Positions 31,072 to 40,009 of a DNA stretch of 44,874 bases are shown here, one piece after another (position 1 is the first letter of the stretch; the number at the start of each line of letters is the position of its first letter). Position numbers and translations under genes: made by a program. The DNA is from JBCCEV01 sp039030125. GTDB taxonomy: Bacteria > Pseudomonadota > Gammaproteobacteria > Ga0077536. The notes beneath the pieces are model-generated. The model was given only the letters and a program-made list of their open reading frames with translations. It did no database searches and had not been told where the DNA came from. The stretch is from contig JBCCEV010000008.1 of the NCBI GenBank assembly GCA_039030125.1, positions 1-44,874 on the forward strand. The letters are read 5' to 3'.

Positions 31072-31866
31072 CTAGACGGCAATGGGGGCGGCTATCGATG
31101 GATGCGCCTGATAGTCCTTGAGGTGAAAGTCTTCGAATGTGAAATCGAAGATCGAGTCGACGGTGGGATTAAGCTCCATCGTTGGCAGTTTATACGGGGT
31201 TCGCGTGAGCTGGAGGTCGGCCTGCTCCAGATGGTTGGAATAGAGATGTGCATCACCAAGCGTATGAACGAAATCACCATAATCAAGACCGGTCACATGG
31301 GCGATCATCATCGTCAACAAAGCATATGAAGCAATGTTGAACGGCACACCCAGAAAAACGTCGGCGCTTCGCTGGTACAACTGACACGAGAGTTTGCCCT
31401 CGGCAACGTAGAACTGGAATATCGTGTGACACGGTGGCAGCGCCATCGAAGGGACTTCCGCCACGTTCCAGGCGCTCACGATCAGGCGCCGCGAATCCGG
31501 GTTCGTGCGGATCATTTCAATCACATCAGATATCTGATCAATGGTTTCGCCTCGCGCGCCTTGCCAACTCCGCCACTGGGCACCATAAACGGGACCCAGA
31601 TCGCCATTCTCATCCGCCCATTCATCCCAAATCGATACCCCGTGTTCTTGCAGGTAACGGACATTGGTATCGCCGTTTAGGAACCAGATCAACTCATGGA
31701 TGATCGACTTCAGGTGCAGCTTTTTAGTGGTTAATAAGGGGAAACCCTGGGCGAGATCAAAACGCATCTGATAGCCAAAAGTACTCAGCGTCCCGGTTCC
31801 GGTCCGGTCCGATTTTTCGGTGCCGTGGCGCCGAAAGTGTTCCATTAATTCCAAATAAGCGCGCAT
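31072..31866 (-). CDS. thyA: Thymidylate synthase
   Basis: ThyA methylates dUMP to dTMP using methylenetetrahydrofolate. The 264-residue protein equals the E. coli length and has RTGTGTLSTFGYQMRFDL near the start, LIWFLNGDTNVRYL, the catalytic cysteine in MALPPCHTIFQFYV, and LYQRSADVFLGVPFNIASYA. The C-terminus ends in PIAV. The ATG at 31866 abuts the lgt stop with no gap (TGA then ATG), so lgt-thyA-folA form one operon. lgt-thyA is also the E. coli order. Confidence 0.97.
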   Translation of the reverse strand: MRAYLELMEHFRRHGTEKSDRTGTGTLSTFGYQMRFDLAQGFPLLTTKKLHLKSIIHELIWFLNGDTNVRYLQEHGVSIWDEWADENGDLGPVYGAQWRSWQGARGETIDQISDVIEMIRTNPDSRRLIVSAWNVAEVPSMALPPCHTIFQFYVAEGKLSCQLYQRSADVFLGVPFNIASYALLTMMIAHVTGLDYGDFVHTLGDAHLYSNHLEQADLQLTRTPYKLPTMELNPTVDSIFDFTFEDFHLKDYQAHPSIAAPIAV

Positions 31867-32661
31867 TCAAACCCCTTCTGGCGATGGCCGACGACTGGCA
31901 AAAATGGCAATTGCCAGACCGCAGAAAATCATGGGTAACGATAATACCTGGCCCATCGTTAACCAACCCCAAGCCAAGTAGCCAATATGTGCATCGGGTT
32001 CCCGAACGAATTCAACGAGAAATCGAAAGCTACCGTACCCTATCAAAAAAACTGCTGATAGCGTGCCGATCGCTGCACCACGCAGCGCAACGGCGCGCAA
32101 GATTAGAAACAGCACGGCACCTTCCAGAAAAGCCTCATAAAGCTGCGAAGGATGGCGCGCTTCACCGCCCGCCAACGGAAACACGACTCCCCAGGGTAAG
32201 GTTGTCGGCGCACCCCAAAGTTCTTGATTCACGAAGTTCGCGACACGCCCCAAAAGTAACCCGATGGGTACGGCCCGCACGACAAAATCACAGAGCGCAA
32301 AAAACAAAAATTGCGCACGCCGAGCATAGAGCCACAAAGCGAGAATGAACCCCAGCACGCCACCGTGGAACGACATGCCGCCCTCCCAAACCGCGAAGAC
32401 ATGCAGGGGATTGGATGCATAGCTGGCGAGATTATAAAAAAGCGCATAACCGATCCGGCCTCCCAGTACCGCGCCCACCGCAGCATAAAACACCAGATCC
32501 CCAATCTGCTCCTGATTCCAAGAAAGGCGTTCCTGGCGCGCCGCGCGATTTAGATACCACCAACCGATGCCGATACCAGCCACGTAAGCCAGGCCGTACC
32601 AACGTACCGCGATCGGCCCGATCTGAATGGCTATAGGATCTATGGCTGGGAACGCGATCAT
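31867..32661 (-). CDS. lgt: Prolipoprotein diacylglyceryl transferase
   Basis: Lgt attaches diacylglycerol from phosphatidylglycerol to the lipobox cysteine of prolipoproteins, an essential step in the inner membrane. The 264-residue protein has seven predicted helices. Signature regions are IAVRWYGLAYVAGI near residue 18, the catalytic EGGMSFHGGVLGFILAL, and RVANFVNQELWGAPT, plus the C-terminal RFLVEFVREPD and MGQVLSLPM. The ATG at 32661 is chosen over an 8-codon upstream extension because (M)IAFPAIDPIAI is the family-like start. It is divergent from the DUF255 gene across 64 bases and begins the lgt-thyA-folA operon. Confidence 0.96.
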   Translation of the reverse strand: MIAFPAIDPIAIQIGPIAVRWYGLAYVAGIGIGWWYLNRAARQERLSWNQEQIGDLVFYAAVGAVLGGRIGYALFYNLASYASNPLHVFAVWEGGMSFHGGVLGFILALWLYARRAQFLFFALCDFVVRAVPIGLLLGRVANFVNQELWGAPTTLPWGVVFPLAGGEARHPSQLYEAFLEGAVLFLILRAVALRGAAIGTLSAVFLIGYGSFRFLVEFVREPDAHIGYLAWGWLTMGQVLSLPMIFCGLAIAIFASRRPSPEGV

Positions 32662-32725
32662 CGACCCTATGATGTTAACACGCACCCTATCTTCGCATTG
32701 TTCTGCGCGCGGTAAGATTGGTTTT

Positions 32726-34732
32726 GTGAATCGTCTTTCCGCCAGTCTCAGTCCCTACCTTCTCCAGCACGCCGAGGACCCCGTCCATTGGTGGCCTTGG
32801 GGTGAGGATGCGTTAGCCGAGGCGAGGGACAGCGGTCGGCCAATCCTGCTATCGATCGGTTACTCTTCATGCCATTGGTGCCATGTGATGGCGGAGGAGT
32901 CGTTCGCAGATCCAACGATAGCAGCGCTGGTCAACAAGCACTTCGTCAACATTAAGGTCGATCGGGAAGAGCGCCCGGATCTCGATAAGGTTTATCAAAC
33001 GGCACATCAATTGTTAACGGGTCGACCCGGCGGTTGGCCGCTAACTGTCTTCCTAACCAGCGATGCGCAGGTTCCTTTTTACGCGGGAACATATTTCCCA
33101 CCCATGCCTCAGCGTGGACTGCCAAGCTTCAGGCAGCTACTAGAAAATCTTGTCGACGTTACCAACAATAACGATTTGCAAGACCTTGTAAGCGAGGTCC
33201 AACAAAAACTGTCGCGCGCTTTCGACGAACCCGAACAACCGCTCGCCTCAGGGCCTCTGCAAGAGGATGTCGTGACCGCAATCCTCACGCTCCACGACGA
33301 CTCGCAGGGGGGCTTCGGTCACGCGCCCAAATTCCCTCAGTGCAGCATGTTGCAAACGCTGTTGCGCTCTTCAAGTGGAAGAGAAGCCGCGCTATTTTCA
33401 CTGCGCCGGATGGCCAGCGGTGGCCTTTTCGATCATCTGGGTGGGGGCTTCTTCCGATATTCTACCGATGACACTTGGACCATCCCTCACTTCGAGAAGA
33501 TGCTCTATGACAACGGCCCGCTGCTCGAGATCTATTGCCGCGCTTGGCTGCTTTCCGGTGACTTGTTTTTCGAGCGCATCGCTCGACACACCGCAGCGTG
33601 GCTGCTCGACGAAATGCAATCCCCATGCGGTGCTTTCTATACCAGCATTGATGCCGATAGCGACGGCGAAGAAGGCGCCTGTTATCTGTGGGAGCGTGGC
33701 GAAGTAGAGATGCGATTGGGTGACGACTTCCAGCAGTTTGCGAGCTGCTTTTCCCTTGATCAAAAACCAAACCTGGGAGACCGATGGCACCTGAGACTCA
33801 GCGATCAAGTTCCGCCTCAATGGCTAATGCAAACTTTGGCCGATCCAAATCTTCTGTACAGCCGCCGCAGCTTACTGGCGTTCAGAAGCCAACGGCTCCA
33901 ACCCCAGCGCGATGAAAAAATCCTCACTTCCTGGAATGCCCTAACCATTCGCGCACTGTTCACCGCTGCCCAAATTCTGGACGAAACCCGTTATTGCGAC
34001 GCGGCTGACAGGGCACTCGATTTCGTGCTTGATGCGCACATCATCGACCAGCGTTTGTACGCCATTAGTCGCAACGAAACCGTTTACCAATCCGGATTTT
34101 TAGATGACTACGCCTTGTTGATTGACGCCCTCATTTGCTCGCTGGAAACTTCCTGGAACACCCATCGGTTGCAAAGCGCACTGCTGCTTGCCGATCGGAT
34201 GATCACCGAGTTCGAGGATAAAGTTCAGGGCGGTTTCTTTTTTACTGGCTTAACCCAGGAGCAATTGGTGAGCCGCCCCAAAAGCTACGCCGACGAAACG
34301 CTGCCCAACGGGATCGCTCTGGCCTCGCTAGCCTTGCTTAAGCTCTTTGAGTTAACTGGCCGCTTGAGCTACCGCGATGTCGCGCAGCACGCCATCCGCT
34401 CGGCGCAAGCGCTCGTTCAACGATGGCCCGCCGCCCATTGTGAAATGGCACGCGCCGCGGATTATCTCGCTTCACCGCCAGCCACTGTGATCATCGCAGT
34501 TGTAGACCAACACGCCGCTGAAGAAATGCAAGGCGTCGCTCATTCCCCATTGCCTGACAAGGCCACTGTGTTTTGCGTGCCTGCAAGCGCCGCACTGAAA
34601 CAGCTCGACAAGCCCGCAGTAAACGGCCAAACGACGGCCTATGTGTGCCGCGCAGGGACTTGCAGTCAACCGGTGACGACCGCTAGAGCCTTACAGAAGC
34701 TGCTGGAATCTACGACCAGTTCAGTCCCGTAG
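32726..34732 (+). CDS. DUF255 / YyaL-type thioredoxin-fold protein
   Basis: This is a 668-residue protein of the YyaL/SSP411 family, found in all domains of life. It has an N-terminal thioredoxin-like domain and a C-terminal (alpha/alpha)6-barrel resembling glycoside-processing folds. The N-terminus shows LSPYLLQHAEDPVHWWPWG and SIGYSSCHWCHVMAEESF, with a CxxC at Cys49 and Cys52, then NIKVDREERPDLDKVY and GGWPLTVFLTSD. The barrel begins about residue 190 (GGFGHAPKFPQ, IPHFEKMLYDN). Biochemical function is unknown; a redox or sugar-related role has been proposed. The GTG at 32726 gives the family start; upstream in-frame ATGs overlap lgt. Its 3' end overlaps the PfkB gene by 23 bases. Confidence 0.92.
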   Translation: MNRLSASLSPYLLQHAEDPVHWWPWGEDALAEARDSGRPILLSIGYSSCHWCHVMAEESFADPTIAALVNKHFVNIKVDREERPDLDKVYQTAHQLLTGRPGGWPLTVFLTSDAQVPFYAGTYFPPMPQRGLPSFRQLLENLVDVTNNNDLQDLVSEVQQKLSRAFDEPEQPLASGPLQEDVVTAILTLHDDSQGGFGHAPKFPQCSMLQTLLRSSSGREAALFSLRRMASGGLFDHLGGGFFRYSTDDTWTIPHFEKMLYDNGPLLEIYCRAWLLSGDLFFERIARHTAAWLLDEMQSPCGAFYTSIDADSDGEEGACYLWERGEVEMRLGDDFQQFASCFSLDQKPNLGDRWHLRLSDQVPPQWLMQTLADPNLLYSRRSLLAFRSQRLQPQRDEKILTSWNALTIRALFTAAQILDETRYCDAADRALDFVLDAHIIDQRLYAISRNETVYQSGFLDDYALLIDALICSLETSWNTHRLQSALLLADRMITEFEDKVQGGFFFTGLTQEQLVSRPKSYADETLPNGIALASLALLKLFELTGRLSYRDVAQHAIRSAQALVQRWPAAHCEMARAADYLASPPATVIIAVVDQHAAEEMQGVAHSPLPDKATVFCVPASAALKQLDKPAVNGQTTAYVCRAGTCSQPVTTARALQKLLESTTSSVP

Positions 34733-35651
34733 CGAAAGCGGCTTGATAAAGTTCCGCAAACTCTGTTCGGGTGAACTTATGATTTTGCGTGCCCTTGTGG
34801 GCAATCTTAATCGAACCCAGCAGGGCCGCGATGCGGCCTGTTGTTTCCCAATCTAATTCATTCATTAAGCCATAAAGCAGACCCGCGCGGAACGCATCTC
34901 CGCAGCCAGTGGGGTCTACAACAGCCGTTGGTTTAGCAACCGGTATCTCGATGCGTTCGCCATCGGTGAATATCCACGCGCCTTCCGCGCCGCGGGTCAC
35001 GATTAAGGCACGAACATGCTCTGCAATTTCTTGATGCGACCAGCCGGTACGCTCCTGCATGAGTTCGCCTTCATAGTCGTTCACGGTCACCCAATCTGCT
35101 TTGTCGATAAAGCCCTTTAAATCATCGCCATCGAACATTGGCATACCTTGGCCTGGGTCGAAAATAAACGGCACTTCGGCTGCTTTCATTTGATCGGCAT
35201 GAGCAAGCATGCCATTGCGGCCATCAGGAGCGATGATCCCGACGGTGACGTCTGCGGCATCGGCAACCTGATTTTGATCGGAAGACTCCATCGCGCCCGG
35301 GTGAAAGGCCGTGATTTGATTGTCGTCGAGATCGGTGGTGATAAATGCTTGGGCGGTCAACGCGTCATCGATAACGGTGATATGTGTCTGTGGGACCCCC
35401 TGGCGTTCCAACCAATCCGAGTACGGCGCGAAATCCTCACCAACCGTTCCCATTGGTAGCGGATCACCACCAATGAGCTTAAGGTTATATGCAATATTGC
35501 CTGCGCATCCCCCAAACTCGCGACGCAAGGTCGGCACCAAAAACGAGACGTTCAGAATATGGATCTTGTCGGACAAAATATGGTTTTTAAAACGGTCCTC
35601 AAAAACCATGATGTTGTCGTAAGCCAGTGAACCACAGATCAAAGCCGGCAT
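34710..35651 (-). CDS. PfkB-family kinase (adenosine kinase-like)
   Basis: This 313-residue ATP-dependent kinase belongs to the PfkB/ribokinase family. It has the N-terminal family motif GGCAGNIAYNLKLIGGDPLP near residue 47 and the C-terminal DPTGCGDAFRAGLLYGL, whose Asp is the catalytic base and whose GCGD forms the anion hole. A lid region follows the first strand (KNHILSDKIHILNVSFLVP). Its size and the N-terminal pattern recall bacterial adenosine-kinase-like or nucleoside kinases more than ribokinase. The substrate is uncertain. ATG at 35651 with AAGGAG upstream. It overlaps the DUF255 gene by 23 bases at the 3' end, and is divergent from the next membrane-protein gene across 148 bases. 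Confidence 0.88.
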   Translation of the reverse strand: MPALICGSLAYDNIMVFEDRFKNHILSDKIHILNVSFLVPTLRREFGGCAGNIAYNLKLIGGDPLPMGTVGEDFAPYSDWLERQGVPQTHITVIDDALTAQAFITTDLDDNQITAFHPGAMESSDQNQVADAADVTVGIIAPDGRNGMLAHADQMKAAEVPFIFDPGQGMPMFDGDDLKGFIDKADWVTVNDYEGELMQERTGWSHQEIAEHVRALIVTRGAEGAWIFTDGERIEIPVAKPTAVVDPTGCGDAFRAGLLYGLMNELDWETTGRIAALLGSIKIAHKGTQNHKFTRTEFAELYQAAFATGLNWS

Positions 35652-35799
35652 TTAAAACTCCTTAAGTCGGTGCCCCGCGCGGGTTGCAGCTTGTGTAAAG
35701 CTAATGACGAGTAAGTCCCTGCCGACTCAACTCGCCATCACATAAGAAACGCCGTACTTTAACATTGAACAACTGAAACGCAGCGATAGAATCGCCACC

Positions 35800-36450
35800 A
35801 TGACCATCGCTTCGCTGCTATTTGAATCCCAAGTTCTGTTAGCCCTAGCGGCTCTCGTCGTGGCCGGCGTCGGGGAACTGGCGCTTGAAGAAACCGCCGC
35901 GAAGATCACCAATCGCAGTAATGCCATGGCGTTATTGTGGGACAAATTCTGGGCGCCGCTATTACGTTCGTCGATCCTGCTGGGATTCGTGATCCTGCTC
36001 TATCCTCTGCTGTTTGGTGTTCAGGTCGCACCTGATTTCCGTCTATTGATTGCCGAGAACGCCTTGCGATTATCGAACTTGATGGGATTGCTTCTGCTGC
36101 TATCCCTGTTTTTACCGCTGGCGCCATTTTTTGCGCGGCGTCAGCACTACATCTTGCCGCTCCAAGGCATCCTCGCGACGGCTTTTGTATTTTCTTGGCT
36201 GACGAACTATCTCGGCGTCACAGCCTCGGGACCTTGGCCTGGCATCGACCCTGCAATCGCTATCGGCGTGCTTATATTTGTCGGCCACCGCGCCGCGAAT
36301 CGGCTCGCCGCCTGGGCGGGACCCATGCTTGATGAAGCACTGGGCGTATCGGGCTCGACACGAATCACTTTAAATATTGGCGAATTGTTAGCGCAAGCAC
36401 CGGTGATCTTACTTTACGGCTTCGCGCTCGGGCGTCAGATAGCCCCCTGA
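35800..36450 (+). CDS. Unknown integral membrane protein next to uvrA
   Basis: I do not recognise a family. The 216-residue product has about five to six hydrophobic segments (roughly 8-28, 52-72, 88-112, 122-142, 148-168 and 190-210), with few charged residues between them. An amphipathic ELALEETAAKITNRSNAMAL lies after the first helix, and a GSTRITLNIGELLAQAP loop before the last. A plain ATG at 35800 begins it; codon use looks like its neighbours. It ends 4 bases before the uvrA stop, with no terminator between. Function is not inferable from the neighbours (PfkB kinase, UvrA). Confidence 0.65.
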   Translation: MTIASLLFESQVLLALAALVVAGVGELALEETAAKITNRSNAMALLWDKFWAPLLRSSILLGFVILLYPLLFGVQVAPDFRLLIAENALRLSNLMGLLLLLSLFLPLAPFFARRQHYILPLQGILATAFVFSWLTNYLGVTASGPWPGIDPAIAIGVLIFVGHRAANRLAAWAGPMLDEALGVSGSTRITLNIGELLAQAPVILLYGFALGRQIAP

Positions 36451-36454
36451 CGCC

Positions 36455-39289
36455 TCAGGCCGCAGCGCGTTTCCCGTTGAGCAAGCGTTTGAGGAAACGT
36501 CCGGTGTGCGAACCTTTCTGCTCGGCGAGATCCTCCGGCGTGCCCGCGGCAATGATCTCACCGCCGCCCGAACCCCCTTCCGGTCCCAGATCAACAACCC
36601 AATCCGCTGTTTTGATTACATCGAGATTGTGCTCAATAACAACGACTGTATTGCCTTTGTCGCGTAGGCGATGAAGAACCTTTAATAGCTGTTCGATATC
36701 AAAAAAATGCAAGCCCGTCGTCGGTTCATCGAGAACGTAGAGCGTTTTGCCCGTATCGCGCTTGGATAACTCTCGGGCCAGTTTGACGCGCTGCGCTTCG
36801 CCACCGGATAGCGTCGTCGCGTTCTGACCCAAATGAATATACGACAACCCAACTTCAAGCAGGGTTTGTAATTTAGGTGCAACGGTCGGTATCGCGTCAA
36901 AAAAACTGCGCGCCTCCTCGACCGTCATGTCCAACACCTGCGAGATGTTCTTCCCTTTGTAGAGGATATCCAGCGTTTCGCGGTTATATCGTGCGCCGCG
37001 ACAGACATCACAGGGCACGTAGATATCGGGTAGAAAATGCATTTCGACTTTTGTAACACCGTCGCCCTGGCAAGCTTCACAGCGGCCACCCTTCACGTTA
37101 AAGCTAAAGCGTCCCGGTTTGTAACCGCGTGCACGAGCTTCAGGTGTTTCCGCAAAAATCTCGCGAATGGGGGTAAACAGGCCCGTGTAGGTGGCAGGAT
37201 TGGAACGGGGCGTGCGTCCAATCGGACTCTGATCGATCTCAACCACTTTGTCGAAAAGCTCAAGCCCGTGGACTGCAGCATGCGGCGCGGGAGACGTTGA
37301 TGCCTTGTTGAGATCGCGAGCGGCAATCCGGTATAAGGTTTCGTTAACCAATGTCGACTTTCCCGATCCGGAAACTCCCGTAACACAGGTCATTAATCCG
37401 GCCGGGATCTCAACGTCGACTTGACGAAGATTGTTGCCGCTAGCGCCTTTGATCGTCAGTACCCGTTTAGGATCAAAGGTATGGCGTAAGCTTGGCAGCG
37501 CTATTTCTCGGCGCCCAGATAAGAACTGCCCGGTCAAGGACGACTCCGACGCGGCCAACAACTCAGGCTCGCCGCTCACTACCACCTGGCCGCCATGAAT
37601 TCCGGCGCCCGGTCCCATGTCTATCACGTAGTCCGCAGCACGGATGGCCTCTTCATCGTGTTCAACAACGATCACCGTGTTACCGAGATCACGGAGCCTC
37701 GTGAGGGTCTTAAGGAGCCGTTCGTTATCGCGCTGATGCAGCCCAATTGAAGGCTCATCAAGGATATACATCACGCCGACAAGGCCGGCCCCGATTTGAC
37801 TTGCCAGCCGGATCCGCTGGGCCTCACCGCCGGAGAGCGTATCAGCACTGCGGTCAAGGGTGAGGTAGTCCAGCCCCACGTTGACCAAGAAGCTCAATCG
37901 ATCGGCAATCTCGTTCAAAATTTTCTCAGCGATTTCACCGCGCTTACCGGGCAGCTTCAGCATTTTGACGAAATCCAATGCGCCGCCCACCGGTTGACAG
38001 GTGATCTCGCTGAGATTCTTATCATCGACGAAGACATGGCGGGCCGACCGATTAAGCCGCGTGCCGTCGCATTCAGGGCACCTTCGTGTACTCAGGTAAC
38101 GAGCCAGCTCTTCGCGCACCACGTTTGAGTCAGTATCGCGATAGCGACGCTGCATGTTTGGCAATACACCTTCAAAAGGATGAGAGCGCTGGTAAGTCTT
38201 ACCGCTCGATTTGAAATACGAGAATTGTATTTCTGTCTTTCCGCTACCCTGCAAGATTGTTTTTTTAACCTTCTCCGGCAACTCGTTGAAGGGCGTATCG
38301 ACATCAAACTTGAAATGTTTGGCAAGACCCTTAATAAGTTGAAAGTAATACGCGTTGCGCCGATCCCAGCCGCGAATCGCACCAGAGGGAAGGCTAAGCT
38401 CGGGCCGCTGCACAACTCGGTGTTCGTCGAAATACTGCTCAACGCCCAAACCGTCGCAGCCCGAGCACGCGCCCTGCGGATTGTTAAATGAAAACAGACG
38501 CGGCTCGAGTTCGCGCAGGCTGTAGCCGCAATGCGGGCAGGCGAAGCGCGAGGAGAACAACATTTCGTCTTCACCTTCCATGGTGCAAACACGGACCAGG
38601 CCTTCGCCAAGTTCCAGCGCCGTCTCGAATGATTCCGCCAATCGCTGCTTTAAATCGGCACGTACCTTAAAGCGATCAACAACAACATCGATGTCATGCT
38701 TTTTTCTCAGCTCAAGCTCGGGCGGATCGTCAAGCATGATGACCTGACCATCGACAACCGCGCGGATGTAACCGAGGCGGGCGAGATTTTCCATAACCTG
38801 CCGGTGCTCACCTTTCCGATCCTTGATCACCGGAGCAAGTAGCATCCAGCGGCTATCTTCGTCTTGCGCAAGCACATGATCGACCATCTGAGAAACCGTT
38901 TGCGCTTCCAACACCTCATCATGATCGGGACAGCGCGGCTCACCAACACGCGCGAACAATAATCTCAGGTAATCGTAAATCTCAGTGACGGTACCCACAG
39001 TCGAACGCGGATTGTGGGAGGTCGATTTCTGTTCGATGGAGATAGCAGGCGACAATCCTTCGATGTGATCAACGTCGGGTTTTTCCATCATCGACAGAAA
39101 TTGTCGAGCGTAAGAAGACAGGGACTCGACGTAGCGACGCTGTCCTTCGGCGTAGATGGTGTCGAACGCCAATGACGATTTTCCAGAGCCGGAAAGCCCT
39201 GTGATTACAACCAGGCGATCGCGCGGTATATCGACGTCGACGTCTTTGAGATTGTGGGTGCGCGCACCACGGACCTGAATTTGACCCAT
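36455..39289 (-). CDS. uvrA: Excinuclease ABC subunit A
   Basis: UvrA is the ATPase that scans DNA for bulky damage and loads UvrB in nucleotide excision repair. The 944-residue protein (E. coli 940) has two ABC cassettes: Walker A GLSGSGKSSLAFDTIYAEG near residue 31 and GVSGSGKSTLVNETL near 640, with signature motifs LSGGEAQRIRLASQ and LSGGEAQRVKLARE. The zinc modules are CPHCGYSLRELEP...CSGCDG and CEACQGDG...CDVCRGARYN. It starts with ATG at 39289, divergent from ssb across 262 bases, as in E. coli. I could not find a LexA box in that gap. Confidence 0.98.
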   Translation of the reverse strand: MGQIQVRGARTHNLKDVDVDIPRDRLVVITGLSGSGKSSLAFDTIYAEGQRRYVESLSSYARQFLSMMEKPDVDHIEGLSPAISIEQKSTSHNPRSTVGTVTEIYDYLRLLFARVGEPRCPDHDEVLEAQTVSQMVDHVLAQDEDSRWMLLAPVIKDRKGEHRQVMENLARLGYIRAVVDGQVIMLDDPPELELRKKHDIDVVVDRFKVRADLKQRLAESFETALELGEGLVRVCTMEGEDEMLFSSRFACPHCGYSLRELEPRLFSFNNPQGACSGCDGLGVEQYFDEHRVVQRPELSLPSGAIRGWDRRNAYYFQLIKGLAKHFKFDVDTPFNELPEKVKKTILQGSGKTEIQFSYFKSSGKTYQRSHPFEGVLPNMQRRYRDTDSNVVREELARYLSTRRCPECDGTRLNRSARHVFVDDKNLSEITCQPVGGALDFVKMLKLPGKRGEIAEKILNEIADRLSFLVNVGLDYLTLDRSADTLSGGEAQRIRLASQIGAGLVGVMYILDEPSIGLHQRDNERLLKTLTRLRDLGNTVIVVEHDEEAIRAADYVIDMGPGAGIHGGQVVVSGEPELLAASESSLTGQFLSGRREIALPSLRHTFDPKRVLTIKGASGNNLRQVDVEIPAGLMTCVTGVSGSGKSTLVNETLYRIAARDLNKASTSPAPHAAVHGLELFDKVVEIDQSPIGRTPRSNPATYTGLFTPIREIFAETPEARARGYKPGRFSFNVKGGRCEACQGDGVTKVEMHFLPDIYVPCDVCRGARYNRETLDILYKGKNISQVLDMTVEEARSFFDAIPTVAPKLQTLLEVGLSYIHLGQNATTLSGGEAQRVKLARELSKRDTGKTLYVLDEPTTGLHFFDIEQLLKVLHRLRDKGNTVVVIEHNLDVIKTADWVVDLGPEGGSGGGEIIAAGTPEDLAEQKGSHTGRFLKRLLNGKRAAA

Positions 39290-39551
39290 CTGTTATAGAG
39301 CTCAAAAAAAGCGGAAAACCAACCCCTTACTATACGGCGTTTTGGGGCCTCGGGGTCGGTTGGGAACGGCTGAAAACCAAACTTCCAACAGCTTGCCAAG
39401 AGCCCTGACGGCGCGGCTCGCGCACGTTACACTTAGCGCTTGCAGGCCATCTAATGGCCATTCGACGCCGCGCCACTGTGGCTTGATCGCTCAGCGGGAC
39501 CGGAGAGGCGGCAACTCAACAAGGACGTAGAACACCATAATGGAGATTTAA

Positions 39552-39992
39552 ATGGCACGTGGACTCAATAAAGTAATGTTGATCGGCAACTTAGGCGCAG
39601 ATCCAGAGATCCGGTACACCGCCGGGGGTAGCGCCGTGGCAAATATTCGGTTGGCAACCGCCGAAAGCTGGCGCGACAAAGAAAGCGGCGAACAACAGGA
39701 GCGCACCGAGTGGCATCGCATCGTATTCTTTGCGCGCCTAGCCGAGATCGTGGGTGAATATTTGAAGAAGGGATCGCAGATTTACGTTGAAGGTCGCCTG
39801 CAGACCCGAAAGAGGCAAGACCGCGACGGTAATGACCGTTACACCACCGAGATTGTCGCCAACGAAATGCAAATGCTTGGTTCGCGCGGCGACCGCAACA
39901 TGGAAGCAGCGCCTGCCAGCGCACCAGCGCCGGCCGCGGCCTCAATGGGAGCCCCACCCGCCGGCGATTTTGACGACGATATTCCGTTCTAG
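39552..39992 (+). CDS. ssb: Single-stranded DNA-binding protein
   Basis: SSB coats single-stranded DNA during replication, repair and recombination. The 146-residue protein has an OB-fold (LNKVMLIGNLGADPEIRYT, ERTEWHRIVFFARLAEIVGE, YVEGRLQTRKRQDRDGNDRY), a short Ala/Pro-rich linker, and the acidic tail DFDDDIPF that recruits partner proteins. It is shorter than E. coli SSB (178), the difference being in the linker. The ATG at 39552 has GGAG nine bases upstream. It is divergent from uvrA. The catalase-related lipoprotein gene follows 17 bases downstream on the same strand, with no terminator in between. Confidence 0.97.
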   Translation: MARGLNKVMLIGNLGADPEIRYTAGGSAVANIRLATAESWRDKESGEQQERTEWHRIVFFARLAEIVGEYLKKGSQIYVEGRLQTRKRQDRDGNDRYTTEIVANEMQMLGSRGDRNMEAAPASAPAPAAASMGAPPAGDFDDDIPF

Positions 39993-40009
39993 ACAAAACC
40001 TCGCCTACC

